The position numbers and the translations under genes are program-made. 60,266 nt of DNA, from the NCBI GenBank assembly GCA_947627735.1, contig CANQXG010000013.1, forward strand, positions 1-60,266. The letters are read 5' to 3'. The stretch comes from an uncultured Oscillospiraceae bacterium. GTDB taxonomy: Bacteria; Bacillota; Clostridia; Oscillospirales; Oscillospiraceae. Below are positions 33,170 to 40,925 of this stretch, in pieces (the stretch's first letter is position 1; each line of letters opens with the position of its first letter). Below the pieces are notes generated by a model that saw only the letters and a program-made list of their open reading frames with translations, searched no databases and was not told the origin of the DNA.

Positions 33170-34099
33170 ATGAAGTACCGGTGGTTAGCCAAGATAGCCG
33201 CGATCATCTGCGCGGCCTGCCTTGCCGTGGGCGTGATGAGCCAGACCGTTTTTGCAGGAGATGATTCACAGGCGGGCGACGTCTATACCGCGGAGTTGCC
33301 CCAGGCCACCTATGTGGTGCTGGGCAGTACGGTGGACGAGGCCACGCCTTCTCCGGAGGCCACGGATAACAGGCTGAGCGTGCCGCTGTATGTGGGCCAG
33401 AACTGCGTGGGAGAGTGCGCGCTGATCGGCGGGGAGCCTTACGTGGGCGTGGCGGCGTTTTTGCAGGCGCTGGGCATCACGGGGGACATCAATGATCAGG
33501 GCAGCGCCCTGTCCCTGGCGGCCCAGGGCGTGGTGCTCACCGCCAGGACGGGACAAGCCTGGATCACGTGCAATGACCGGTATCTCCATCTGAAGCACGG
33601 CGCCCAGGAGCTGAACGGTGCGCTGGCGCTGCCGGTGGAGCAGCTGGTGAAGTGCTTCGGTGTCACCGCCGCCTGGGACCGGGTGCAGTGGCAGGTGACC
33701 GTGACCAGCACGGAGGTCGTGCCCCTGGAAAAGGGCGACAGCTTCTACGCCCAGGAGGACGTGTACTGGCTCAGCAGAATGATCAACGCCATGGCCGCGG
33801 AGGAGTCCTTGGAGACCAAGGTGGCCGTGGGCAGCGTGTGTGTCAACCGGCTGAAGGACGCGTCCTTCGGCCCGGCGGAGAATATGTACCAGGTGATCTT
33901 CGCCAAGAATCAGTTCGATATCGTCACCAACGGCATGATCTACTCCGAGCCGAATGAGGACGCCGTGCTGGCGGCCAAGCTGGCCATGGACGGCTGGGAC
34001 CCCACCGGCGGGGCCACCTATGTTTCCGGGAAGGATATGGGCAGCGGCTATGACTGCCTGGCCCAGATGGGCAGCCTGCGGTTCTATACTGCCGCTTGA
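33170..34099 (+). CDS. SleB/CwlJ-type cell-wall hydrolase with stalk domain
   Basis: 309 residues. Signal peptide (MKYRWLAKIAAIICAACLAVGVMSQTVFA), then a copper-amine-oxidase-N-like stalk domain (about 65-180). The C-terminal Hydrolase_2 domain (about 190-309) contains WLSRMINAMAAEESLETKVAVGSVCVNR, FDIVTNG and GATYVSG. SleB and CwlJ are spore-cortex lytic enzymes; other members act on vegetative wall. The catalytic Glu is probably in AMAAEES. AAAGGGAGG at 33154-33162 fixes the start at 33170 rather than the upstream open frame. The sigma-A-like promoter argues for a vegetative or general role, but this is uncertain. Confidence 0.88.
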   Translation: MKYRWLAKIAAIICAACLAVGVMSQTVFAGDDSQAGDVYTAELPQATYVVLGSTVDEATPSPEATDNRLSVPLYVGQNCVGECALIGGEPYVGVAAFLQALGITGDINDQGSALSLAAQGVVLTARTGQAWITCNDRYLHLKHGAQELNGALALPVEQLVKCFGVTAAWDRVQWQVTVTSTEVVPLEKGDSFYAQEDVYWLSRMINAMAAEESLETKVAVGSVCVNRLKDASFGPAENMYQVIFAKNQFDIVTNGMIYSEPNEDAVLAAKLAMDGWDPTGGATYVSGKDMGSGYDCLAQMGSLRFYTAA

Positions 34100-34151
34100 A
34101 CGCGGACCGGCGGTGTGGTATACTGCCGGTGAGGCGTAAACGGATCACAAC

Positions 34152-34185
34152 AAAAAGGCACGCCGAGGCGTGCCTTTTTCTTTTT
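34152..34185 (+). terminator. Intrinsic terminator before rsmG
   Basis: A 13-bp perfect stem, AAAAAGGCACGCC/GGCGTGCCTTTTT, loop GA, then C and T5. The rsmG ribosome-binding site starts right after it, so rsmG may depend on its own initiation or on readthrough. Confidence 0.9.
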
Positions 34186-34195
34186 GGGAGCGCGT

Positions 34196-34900
34196 ATGGA
34201 GGATATCCTAAGACAGGGCCTGGCGGAGCTGGGCCTGGCCGCCGGCGAGGAGCAGATCGGCGCCATGGCCGCCTACGGCCGGTGGATGCTCGCGGCCAAC
34301 GAGACCACCAATCTGACGGCCATCACCGAGCCGGAGGCCGCGGCGCGGCTGCATTTTCTGGACAGCGCGGCGCTGCTGACTGTGGCGGACTTTGCCGGCA
34401 AGGACGTGGTAGACGTGGGCAGCGGGGCCGGGTTCCCCGGGGTGCCGCTGCGCATCCTGCGGCCCGACATGCGCCTGACGTGCCTGGACAGCGTGGGCAA
34501 GAAGATGGACCTGGTGCGGGAGGGCTGCCTGGCCGTGGGGCTGGGGGACGTGACGTGCCTGTGGGGCCGGGCGGAGGAGATGGGCCAGCTGCGGGAGCGG
34601 TTCGATATCGCCGTGAGCCGGGCCGTGGCGGAGCTGGATATGCTGGCGGAGCTGTGCCTGCCCCTGGTGCGGCCGGGGGGGCTGTTCCTGGCCATGAAGA
34701 AGCCGGACTGCGACGACGAGGCGGCCCGGGGGACCTTCGCGGTCAAGGCCCTGGGCGGACAGGTCCGGCAGATCCGGCGGTACACCGTGCCGGGGACGGA
34801 TACGGTCCACGCGGTGGTGGTGATCGAAAAGGTGCGCACCACGCCGGCGCAGTATCCCCGGCGGTGGGCACAGATCAAGAAAAAACCCCTGCGGGGCTGA
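34196..34900 (+). CDS. rsmG: 16S rRNA (guanine-527-N7)-methyltransferase RsmG
   Basis: 234 residues. The SAM-binding motif VVDVGSGAGFPGVPLRI (about 66-82) and the RsmG-typical N-terminus (NETTNLTAITEPEAAARLHFLDSAALL) are present, along with the FDIAVSRAVAELDMLAEL and GGLFLAMK segments. It methylates G527 in the 530 loop of 16S rRNA; loss gives low-level streptomycin resistance. A TTG at 34184 is in frame, but ATG 34196 after GGGAGCG is preferred. In many genomes rsmG follows mnmG; that is not the case here. Confidence 0.94.
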   Translation: MEDILRQGLAELGLAAGEEQIGAMAAYGRWMLAANETTNLTAITEPEAAARLHFLDSAALLTVADFAGKDVVDVGSGAGFPGVPLRILRPDMRLTCLDSVGKKMDLVREGCLAVGLGDVTCLWGRAEEMGQLRERFDIAVSRAVAELDMLAELCLPLVRPGGLFLAMKKPDCDDEAARGTFAVKALGGQVRQIRRYTVPGTDTVHAVVVIEKVRTTPAQYPRRWAQIKKKPLRG

Positions 34901-34908
34901 GATAAAGC

Positions 34909-34940
34909 AAAGGCGGGAGACCGAAGTCCCCCGCCTTTTT
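34909..34940. terminator. Bidirectional terminator between rsmG and the ArpU-like gene
   Basis: Stem AAAGGCGGG/CCCGCCTTT (34909-34917 with 34930-34938), T5 on the plus side and A-rich flank for the minus side. Confidence 0.85.
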
Positions 34941-35377
34941 CAGCTCTCCAGGCCGCCGTAGAGGGCCAGGGTGAAGCGCTTCAGCGCCCGGTCCCGCCGG
35001 CGGTAGACCTGGGCCTTCTCCCGGTCCAGCTCCTCGCACAGCCGCTCGCACGCCCCCTTGTGCCGGTGGACGTAGAACCGGTCCAGCACCAGCCGGTCCT
35101 CCTCGTCCAGCGCCGCCAGGCCCTCGTCCGCCAGCGCCACCCACGCCCGGGCCGACTCCAGCTGCCGGGCCAGCTCCTCCCGCCGGACGATGTTGGACAG
35201 CATGGCGTCCTCCCGGCGGCTGCCGCCGCCCCGGGCGGGCATGGAGTCCGGCACCGAGGCCCGCAGGGCGGTGTAGTCCAGCTCCAGACGTTTTATCTCC
35301 GCGGGGATGCTCTCCAGCGACTGCCGCCGGACCTCATACTGCATCAGCTTGTCCGCCGCTTCCTGCTTCCAATCCAT
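34940..35377 (-). CDS. ArpU/DUF1492-like sigma-factor-like phage regulator
   Basis: 145 residues with an N-terminal coiled coil (LESIPAEIKRLELDYTALRA) and a C-terminal helix-turn-helix of sigma region-4 type (RLCEELDREKAQVYRRRDRALKRFTLALYG). Proteins of this kind occur in clostridial and enterococcal prophages as late-gene activators or sigma-like regulators. GGAGGAAGCATAG precedes the ATG. It is divergent from the S24 repressor, with its -35/-10 at 35473-35445. The spacer of that promoter carries an operator-like motif, so it is probably repressed in lysogeny. Its likely target is the late operon at 42.4 kb (inference). Confidence 0.82.
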   Translation of the reverse strand: MDWKQEAADKLMQYEVRRQSLESIPAEIKRLELDYTALRASVPDSMPARGGGSRREDAMLSNIVRREELARQLESARAWVALADEGLAALDEEDRLVLDRFYVHRHKGACERLCEELDREKAQVYRRRDRALKRFTLALYGGLES

Positions 35378-35410
35378 CTATGCTTCCTCCTTTTCGGGTG
35401 TTATTTTTGT

Positions 35411-35498
35411 CGATTTTATCCCGCGAACGGGATGGGATGGTCCCATGATAATACCGAAAAGTAGATTTGTCAAGACGATTTTATCCCGAAAAGTGGAT
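35411..35498. promoter_or_regulatory. Operator cluster between the ArpU-like gene and the S24 repressor
   Basis: Three related motifs. A (35411-35433): CGATTTTATCCCG followed by CGAACGGGAT, containing the perfect dyad ATCCCG-N4-CGGGAT. C (35450-35468): AATACCGAAAAGTAGATTT. B (35476-35498): CGATTTTATCCCG followed by AAAAGTGGAT. C lies in the spacer of the leftward promoter and B just upstream of the rightward one. Motifs D and E at 42365-42412 repeat this arrangement. Confidence 0.7.
35445..35473 (-). promoter_or_regulatory. Leftward sigma-A promoter of the ArpU-like gene
   Basis: Minus strand TTGACA (35473-35468), 17-bp spacer, TATCAT (35450-35445). Confidence 0.8.
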
Positions 35499-35506
35499 TA
35501 TTTCTG

Positions 35507-35535
35507 TTGACAGGAGGGGAGGATCAGGGTAGAAT
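35507..35535 (+). promoter_or_regulatory. Rightward sigma-A promoter of the S24 repressor
   Basis: TTGACA (35507-35512), 17-bp spacer, TAGAAT (35530-35535). Operator-like motif B ends 8 bp upstream of the -35. Confidence 0.85.
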
Positions 35536-35558
35536 GGAAGCGACAGGAGGGATGAGCC

Positions 35559-36302
35559 GTGGAACTGAGCGAGCGGATCGGCATGCTGCGCCGGCAGGCG
35601 GGCATGACGGTGGAGGAGCTGGCGGAGCGGTCCGGCGTGGCCAAGGGCACGCTGAACAAGATCATCGGTGGCGTGACGAAAAACCCCACGGTGTCGGTGG
35701 CCGGGGACATCGCCCGGGCGCTGGGCGTGGGGCTGGAGGAGCTGCTGGGCCGGGAGGGCACGGCGGCGCCGGTGCTGTCCCGGGAGGCGGCGGGCCTGGC
35801 CCGGGATTTCGACGGGCTGGACGACCACGGCAGGCGGGTGGTGCGATCGGTGATGGGGGAGGAGAAGCGGCGCATGGCCGCACTGGCGGAGCCGGATAAG
35901 AGGCCGGTGAAGGTGATCCCCCTGTTCGGCAACGCCTTCGCCGCCGGCCGGGGCGACCCGGACTTCGGCAATCCCTGGGAGGACTATGAGGTGCCGGCGG
36001 ACAGCGGGGCGGATTTCGCCGTGCGCATCAACGGCAACTCCATGGAGCCGTGGCTGCCGGACGGGTCCATCGCCCTGGCCGTCAAGCGGGCGCCCCGGGA
36101 CGGGGAGGTGGCGGCGCTGCTGCTGGACGGGGAGTTTCTTTGCAAGCAGGTGTGCCAGGACTTCGTGGGGAACCTGTATCTGTTCGCCCTGAACCGCGCC
36201 AGGAAGGACGCGGACATGACCGTGCCCCGGGACGCGGACAGGAGCCTGACCTGCTTCGGGACCATCCTCATGGAGCGGGTGGCCCTGCCCACGGACGTGT
36301 GA
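35559..36302 (+). CDS. XRE/S24-type phage repressor (LexA-like self-cleaving)
   Basis: 247 residues, GTG start after AGGAGGGATGAGCC. An N-terminal XRE helix-turn-helix (about 3-60, LRRQAGMTVEELAERSGVAKGTLNKIIGG) and linker are followed by an S24 peptidase domain (about 120-245). A probable self-cleavage site lies at Ala129-Gly130 (FAAG), with nucleophile Ser161 in GNSMEP and general-base Lys196 (FLCKQV), correctly spaced. Such repressors maintain lysogeny and cleave themselves on RecA activation after DNA damage. The promoter and operators lie in the divergent region. The late phage operon begins 6 kb downstream with matching operator-like DNA. Confidence 0.92.
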   Translation: MELSERIGMLRRQAGMTVEELAERSGVAKGTLNKIIGGVTKNPTVSVAGDIARALGVGLEELLGREGTAAPVLSREAAGLARDFDGLDDHGRRVVRSVMGEEKRRMAALAEPDKRPVKVIPLFGNAFAAGRGDPDFGNPWEDYEVPADSGADFAVRINGNSMEPWLPDGSIALAVKRAPRDGEVAALLLDGEFLCKQVCQDFVGNLYLFALNRARKDADMTVPRDADRSLTCFGTILMERVALPTDV

Positions 36303-36306
36303 GCAC

Positions 36307-36335
36307 TTGTAAAACGGCGTTTGAAGTGATATACT
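36307..36335 (+). promoter_or_regulatory. Promoter for the RCC1-repeat protein
   Basis: TTGTAA (36307-36312), 17-bp spacer, TATACT (36330-36335), starting 5 bp after the repressor stop. Confidence 0.7.
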
Positions 36336-36389
36336 GATTGTCAACTAATAGGCGGAACGGCCGATATCTCATAGCGGGAGGGAAAAAAT

Positions 36390-37511
36390 ATGAAACGGAT
36401 GATCTCTCTTCTTCTGGCGGTGTGCCTGCTGGCGCCGCTGGGGACCAGGGCCTTCGCGGAGGACGGCTCCGACGGGGGAAAGCACATCATGGATCTGCTC
36501 ACCGAGTTCGAGGAAGACGCGGAGCAGTCCGATGAAACGGAGCAGGCCGACGAGGCGGAAGGACCCGACGAGGCGGAGGAGGCCAGGAAACGGGCGACGC
36601 TGGCCACGTCCTCCTATTATGTGGTGGGCATAAAAGAGGACGGCACGGTGGTGGCCGCGGGGTCGGACACAGGCAAGTGCGACGTGTCCGGCTGGAAGAA
36701 CATCATAGAGGTATACGTGGGTGGTAGATACACGGTGGGACTGCGGTCCGACGGCAGGGTGGAGCTGACGGCGGAGGGTGACGCCGCCCTGCTCGCGGAG
36801 GAGACGTCCCAGTGGACGGACATCGTGGCGGTGGCCTTGGGCTTTGATCATGTGGTGGGGCTGCGGTCCGACGGCACGGTGGTGGCGGCCGTGGCTTGCG
36901 GCTTCGTTGGCCAGGACAACGTGGGCAACTGGACAGACATCGTGGCGGTGGCCGCGGGAAGTGACCACACAGTGGGTCTGAAGGCGGACGGCACGGTGGT
37001 GGCCTGCGGGCGCAATGATGACGGCCAGTGCGATGTGGACGACTGGACGGATATCGTGGCGGTGGCCGCGAGTAGTAACTACACAGTGGGTCTGAAGGCA
37101 GACGGCACGGTGGTGGCTGCTGGGGAAAACGATTATGGCCAGTGCGATGTATCCGGCTGGACGGACATCGCGGCCATATATGCCGTCGGTTACACCACCG
37201 TGGGTCTGCGCTCCGACGGCACGGTGGTGGCTACGGGATCGAAAAAGGACGCCGTGGCCGATTGGACGGACATCGTGGAGGTGGCCTTGAACAGCATCAT
37301 AGCGGGCCTGAAGGCGGACGGCACGGTGGTGTGCGCGGGAAACAATGATTACGGCCAGTGCGACGTGGACGACTGGACGGACATCGTGGAGGTGGCCGCG
37401 GGGTTTTACTTCACCGTGGGTCTGCGCTCCGACGGCACAGTGGCGCTCGCGGGGAGAGATGACTACGGCAAAGAGGACGTTTCCGGCTGGACGGATATCC
37501 GGCTGCCGTGA
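36390..37511 (+). CDS. Secreted RCC1-like repeat (beta-propeller) protein
   Basis: 373 residues with a signal peptide (MKRMISLLLAVCLLAPLGTRAFA) and an acidic linker. From about residue 75 there are seven or eight RCC1-like repeats of about 38-40 residues, built around VGLRSDGTVVAAG..DYGQCDVSGWTDIVAVAAG. The repeats are very similar even at DNA level, so recent internal duplication or gene conversion is likely. RCC1 propellers mediate protein contacts; in clostridia they occur on surface or secreted proteins. No anchor is visible, so it is probably released. GGGAGGGAAAAAAT precedes the ATG. It lies next to the repressor and could be lysogenic-conversion cargo (inference). Confidence 0.88.
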   Translation: MKRMISLLLAVCLLAPLGTRAFAEDGSDGGKHIMDLLTEFEEDAEQSDETEQADEAEGPDEAEEARKRATLATSSYYVVGIKEDGTVVAAGSDTGKCDVSGWKNIIEVYVGGRYTVGLRSDGRVELTAEGDAALLAEETSQWTDIVAVALGFDHVVGLRSDGTVVAAVACGFVGQDNVGNWTDIVAVAAGSDHTVGLKADGTVVACGRNDDGQCDVDDWTDIVAVAASSNYTVGLKADGTVVAAGENDYGQCDVSGWTDIAAIYAVGYTTVGLRSDGTVVATGSKKDAVADWTDIVEVALNSIIAGLKADGTVVCAGNNDYGQCDVDDWTDIVEVAAGFYFTVGLRSDGTVALAGRDDYGKEDVSGWTDIRLP

Positions 37512-37536
37512 GGCGGCGCGGCGGAGAAATACAATA

Positions 37537-37566
37537 AGACCGGACGTGGGAGACCACGTCCGGTCT
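37537..37566 (+). terminator. Hairpin after the RCC1 gene, copy 1
   Basis: A 13-bp stem with loop GAGA, 25 bp after the stop. No T-tract follows directly, but the 37569-37596 stem ends in TTTTTTG. Confidence 0.6.
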
Positions 37567-37768
37567 CGGGCCGTCAAAAAAGGTTTTTTGACGGCCTGAA
37601 AACGCCGTGTTTTCCCGGCGGCAAGCCGCCGCAAAAAACGCCGCTGCGCGGCCCAAACACCTGCTCCGCAGGCGCTTGGCGGCTATTTATCCCATTCGAG
37701 GCGGGACTTACGTCCCCCTCGAGCTCCCCCCTGCCTGTCCTACGTTTTTTTCATTCTTTGACAGTTTC

Positions 37769-37801
37769 AGACCGGACGTGGAGGACCACGTCCGGTCTTT
37801 T
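37769..37801. terminator. Hairpin copy 2, next to the leftward membrane genes
   Basis: The same 13-bp stem as 37537-37566 with loop AGGA and T4 on the plus side. It lies 12 bp past the end of the gene at 37813-38037. Confidence 0.6.
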
Positions 37802-37812
37802 GATCGGGGGCG

Positions 37813-38037
37813 TTATTTCAGCTTCGGGCGGATGATCGCCTTGACGATCAGGGAGACGAGGATCGCCGCGGCGGCGACGAAGCCGTATACCACGAGGCCC
37901 GTGTACCAGGGGGCGGAGTTCATGGCGTACAGCTCCGGGTGGGTGCGCCAATCCCAGTACAGAAACAGCGCGTCGCCCGCGAACACGCCCAGGGTGGCGC
38001 CGATGACGATGTTCAGGATCTGGTTCAGGCGCTTCAT
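37813..38037 (-). CDS. Small two-helix membrane protein
   Basis: 74 residues: helix about 8-26 (LNIVIGATLGVFAGDALFLY), a short outside loop (WDWRTHPELYAMNSAPWYT) and helix about 47-66 (GLVVYGFVAAAAILVSLIV), ending in a basic tail. GGAGCCGCGTT precedes the ATG. It is the third gene of a leftward group with 38051-38260 and 38253-39296. No family is recognised. The conserved grouping with a HAAS-type membrane protein suggests an accessory role in the same complex (inference). Confidence 0.75.
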   Translation of the reverse strand: MKRLNQILNIVIGATLGVFAGDALFLYWDWRTHPELYAMNSAPWYTGLVVYGFVAAAAILVSLIVKAIIRPKLK

Positions 38038-38050
38038 AACGCGGCTCCTT

Positions 38051-38260
38051 TCAGATGCCCAGCCAGGCGAGGAGAGAGGTGAAGTCCTGGCGGAGGATGT
38101 CCCAGTTCATGGCCAGGCGCTGGCCGTATTCGGTCAGGTGGCCGTGGGCCTGGATGGCCGTGGGGGAGCTGCCGGTGAAGAAGCCCACGCCGATGCCCAG
38201 CGCGCCCAGCAGGAAGCAGGAGAAGGCAACGGTGCTGACGATACGCCAGAATTTACGCAC
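38051..38260 (-). CDS. Small membrane-anchored protein
   Basis: 69 residues: one N-terminal helix (about 6-30, RIVSTVAFSCFLLGALGIGVGFF) and a hydrophilic remainder. Its start overlaps the end of the upstream gene by 8 bp, so translation is coupled. No recognised family. It may anchor or regulate the large protein encoded upstream. Confidence 0.7.
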   Translation of the reverse strand: MRKFWRIVSTVAFSCFLLGALGIGVGFFTGSSPTAIQAHGHLTEYGQRLAMNWDILRQDFTSLLAWLGI

Positions 38261-39296
38261 GGCTTGTCACCTTCCTTCCCAGAAACAGATGCTTTACGCC
38301 CTTCATCAGGCGGATGTAGAGCTTGACCAGGGCCACGTCCAGCCACAGGCCCAGAAACAGGACCATCAGCGCCAGGCCCAGGATGAAAAAGGCCGCGCCG
38401 AAGAGCATCACCGCGTCGGCGATGTAGCTGACGCACCACAGTCCGCCCACCGCCGTCAGCCACGCGCCGGCCAGTACGGCCAGGCCCGGGACCAGCAGAA
38501 GGGGCAGCAGCACCAGTATCAGCGCCCCCAGGGGCACGGCCAGACACACGATCGCCAGAATGAACAGGGGCACGCCGACCCACAGGGGCATGGAGCGCTG
38601 CACCGGCGCGGGTTCCTCCGGGAAGGGGATGTGGTCCTGCTCGTCCAGGGGCACGGAGATGAACCGGGGCTGGGGCCGTATGGGCTGGGGCAGGGGGGCC
38701 GTGGGGTCCGGGGCCTGCTCAGGCCGGGGCGGCGCCGGCTTGGGCGCGGGAGCGGCCTGATCGGGGGCGGACTCCGCTTCCGGCGCGGAGGGCGCCTGCG
38801 CTTCCGCCTCTTCCGCGGGGGCGTCCGGCTGCTCCGGCTCCGGGGCTGGCTCGGGCACCGGTTCGGGTCCGGGCGCGGGCACAGGTCCCGGCTCCTGGGC
38901 GGGCAGGTCGGGAAGGTCGGGCAGGTCCAGCTCCGGCAGCTCCTCCTCCACCAGGGAGTGATCGTAGGCCGGGACGCGCTTTTCCGGCTCCGGGGCGGGC
39001 GCGGGGGCCTGCTCCGGCTCGGCCGGGGGCGCGGGCGGCTGGGCCGGGGCGGCGGCACCGGCGGCCTCCAGCTCCGACAGGGAGGGGTCGTCGTAGCTGC
39101 CGGAGGGGTCGTAGATGCGGCTGAGCCGGATGGCCTGGCGGGTGGGGGAACCCAGCTTTTCCATAAGGGCCTGCTCCCCCGCAGGACCGGCCTGATCGAA
39201 CAGCGCGCCGTAGCGGGAAAGCGTCCGCTCCCGGTCGGCGCCGGTCATGAAGATCAGAAGCTGTCCCAGCTCGGCCAGAAATTGGGGTTTGTTCAT
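38253..39296 (-). CDS. HAAS/DUF1700-like membrane protein with Pro/Glu-rich linker
   Basis: 347 residues. The N-terminus (MNKPQFLAELGQLLIFMTGADRERTLSRY..LMEKLGSPTRQAIRL) resembles the HAAS/DUF1700 helical domain. A Pro/Ala/Glu-rich linker of about 130 residues follows, then four hydrophobic helices (about 230-330). DUF1700 proteins often accompany PadR-type regulators and act as membrane sensors or repressors. No PadR gene is present here. CCGAAAGGAACTTTCT precedes the ATG at 39296; the frame is open farther upstream into the proS leader and that part is rejected. The promoter is at 39340-39368. Confidence 0.8.
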   Translation of the reverse strand: MNKPQFLAELGQLLIFMTGADRERTLSRYGALFDQAGPAGEQALMEKLGSPTRQAIRLSRIYDPSGSYDDPSLSELEAAGAAAPAQPPAPPAEPEQAPAPAPEPEKRVPAYDHSLVEEELPELDLPDLPDLPAQEPGPVPAPGPEPVPEPAPEPEQPDAPAEEAEAQAPSAPEAESAPDQAAPAPKPAPPRPEQAPDPTAPLPQPIRPQPRFISVPLDEQDHIPFPEEPAPVQRSMPLWVGVPLFILAIVCLAVPLGALILVLLPLLLVPGLAVLAGAWLTAVGGLWCVSYIADAVMLFGAAFFILGLALMVLFLGLWLDVALVKLYIRLMKGVKHLFLGRKVTSRA

Positions 39297-39339
39297 AGAA
39301 AGTTCCTTTCGGCGCCGCAAATGCGGCGCGACACAGTAT

Positions 39340-39368
39340 ATTATAATTTGCTTTGCCTTTCCGGTCAA
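39340..39368 (-). promoter_or_regulatory. Leftward sigma-A promoter of the HAAS-like operon
   Basis: Minus strand TTGACC (39368-39363), 17-bp spacer, perfect TATAAT (39345-39340). The leader contains the hairpin GGCGCCGCA..TGCGGCGC (39311-39329). Confidence 0.8.
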
Positions 39369-39376
39369 GTCTTGGC

Positions 39377-39405
39377 TTGACAAGGGGCCGGTGCAACTAT
39401 AAAAT
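39377..39405 (+). promoter_or_regulatory. Rightward sigma-A promoter of proS
   Basis: TTGACA (39377-39382), 17-bp spacer, TAAAAT (39400-39405), back to back with the leftward promoter. The leader is about 30 nt, too short for a T-box. Confidence 0.85.
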
Positions 39406-39441
39406 AGATAGGTCAAATTCAGGAAAAAGAGGTCTCGATCT

Positions 39442-40872
39442 ATGGCAAAGGATAAGCAGGTCACCCAGATCACCTCCATGGAGGACGACTTCGCCCAGTG
39501 GTACACCGACGTGTGCACCAAGGCGGAGCTGATCGACTACTCCGGCGTGAAGGGCCTTTTCGTGCTGCGGCCCTATGGCTATGCCATCTGGGAGAATATA
39601 CAGGCGTGGCTGGACGGGGAGTTCAAGCGCACGGGACATGAGAACGTGTCCATGCCCATGCTCATCCCCGAGAGCCTGCTGCAGCGGGAGAAGGACCATG
39701 TGGAGGGCTTCGCCCCCGAGTGCGCCTGGGTCACCGTGGGCGGCAGCGAGGAGCTGCCTGAGCGGCTGTGCGTGCGGCCCACCAGTGAGACGCTGTTCTG
39801 CGACCACTGGAAGAACGTGCTCCACTCCTGGCGCGATCTGCCCATGAAATACAACCAGTGGTGCAGCGTCATGCGCTGGGAGAAAACCACCCGTCCGTTC
39901 CTGCGGGGCAGGGAGTTTTTGTGGCAGGAGGGCCACACCCTCCACGCCACCGAGGCCGAGGCACGGGAGGAGACGCTGCAGATGCTGGACATCTACGCCC
40001 GGTGCTGCGAGGAGCTGCTGGCCATGCCCGTCATCAAGGGCAACAAGACCGACAAGGAGAAGTTCGCCGGGGCGGAGAACACCTATACCATCGAGTGCAT
40101 GATGCACGACCACAAGGCCCTCCAGTCCGGCACCAGCCATTACTTCGGCGACGGCTTTGCCCGGGCCTTCGGCATCACCTTCCAGGATAAGAACAACCAG
40201 GCCAGCTTCCCCCATCAGACAAGCTGGGGCCTGTCCACCCGCACCATCGGCGGGCTTATCATGACCCACGGGGATGACCGGGGATTGGTGCTGCCCCCCC
40301 GGGTGGCGCCTGTGCAGGTGATCGTGCTGCCCATCGCGGCCCATAAGCCCGGCGTCACCGAGGCGGCGGAGCAGATCGTCCAGCGGCTCAAGGATGCCGG
40401 CATCCGGGCCAAGGGGGACTTCTCCGACAACAGCCCCGGCTGGAAGTACGCCGAGTACGAGATGAAGGGCGTGCCCCTGCGGCTAGAGGTGGGTCCCCGG
40501 GACCTGGAGAGCGGCCAGGCCGTGGCCGTGCGCCGGGACAGCGGGGAGAAGAGCTTCCTGCCCCTGGACGGGCTGGAAACGTCCATTCCCGCGCTGCTGG
40601 AGGACGTGCAGAAGGGCCTGTTCGACAAGGCCAAGGCCAATCTGGACAGCCACACCTGGCCCGCCCAGACCGTGGAGGAGGTCAAAGAGAAGGCCATGGA
40701 CGGCTTCGTCAAGACCATGTGGTGCGGCGACGCGGCCTGCGAGGAGAAGATGAAGGAGCTGGCGGGCGTGTCCAGCCGGTGCATCCCCTTTGCCCAGGAG
40801 AAGCTGGGGGATACCTGCCCCTGCTGCGGCCGGCCTGCCAAGAGCATGGTCATCTGGGGCGTGGCATATTGA
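39442..40872 (+). CDS. proS: Prolyl-tRNA synthetase, short archaeal/eukaryote-like type
   Basis: 476 residues. Class II core with motif 2 (WCSVMRWEKTTRPFLRGREFLWQEGHT) and motif 3 region (GLVLPPRVAPVQ), an anticodon-binding domain (about 280-400), and the C-terminal extra domain ending in CGRPAKSMVIWGVAY with Cys-rich pairs (CGDAAC, CPCCG). This is the type without the editing insertion of standard bacterial ProRS and is common in some clostridia. It charges tRNA-Pro and is followed by a strong terminator. The Asp/Glu-rich, C/G-ending codon use matches the chromosome, so it is not obviously phage cargo. Confidence 0.96.
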   Translation: MAKDKQVTQITSMEDDFAQWYTDVCTKAELIDYSGVKGLFVLRPYGYAIWENIQAWLDGEFKRTGHENVSMPMLIPESLLQREKDHVEGFAPECAWVTVGGSEELPERLCVRPTSETLFCDHWKNVLHSWRDLPMKYNQWCSVMRWEKTTRPFLRGREFLWQEGHTLHATEAEAREETLQMLDIYARCCEELLAMPVIKGNKTDKEKFAGAENTYTIECMMHDHKALQSGTSHYFGDGFARAFGITFQDKNNQASFPHQTSWGLSTRTIGGLIMTHGDDRGLVLPPRVAPVQVIVLPIAAHKPGVTEAAEQIVQRLKDAGIRAKGDFSDNSPGWKYAEYEMKGVPLRLEVGPRDLESGQAVAVRRDSGEKSFLPLDGLETSIPALLEDVQKGLFDKAKANLDSHTWPAQTVEEVKEKAMDGFVKTMWCGDAACEEKMKELAGVSSRCIPFAQEKLGDTCPCCGRPAKSMVIWGVAY

Positions 40873-40890
40873 GGCGCTGAGAGTTCAGAC

Positions 40891-40925
40891 GCGCCGGACG
40901 GCATTGCCGTCCGGCGCGGTTTTTT
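40891..40925 (+). terminator. proS intrinsic terminator
   Basis: A 12-bp perfect stem, GCGCCGGACGGC/GCCGTCCGGCGC, loop ATT, then GG and T6. Its T-tract merges with the -35 element of the next promoter. Confidence 0.93.

Larger units (their letters stand above)
37512..37812. repeat. Hairpin-rich intergenic array
   Basis: Gene-free 301 bp. Four stems can be read. The first is a 13-bp stem AGACCGGACGTGG/CCACGTCCGGTCT at 37537-37566. Next is a 13-bp palindromic stem GGCCGTCAAAAAA/TTTTTTGACGGCC at 37569-37596. CGGCGGC/GCCGCCG follows at 37616-37631. The fourth is an exact second copy of the first stem at 37769-37798 with a different loop (AGGA instead of GAGA), followed by T4. These separate the RCC1 gene from the leftward membrane genes and can act as terminators for both. 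Confidence 0.7.

Noticed and set aside
36600-37510. Regular repeats that look like a CRISPR array
   Set aside because: They encode in-frame RCC1-like repeats with a signal peptide; spacing is about 115-120 bp and spacers are not unique.
39297-39441. A possible T-box leader upstream of proS
   Set aside because: No Specifier stem, AG bulge or AGGGTGG-type T-box sequence; the leader from the promoter is only about 30 nt. The metG upstream region was checked with the same result.
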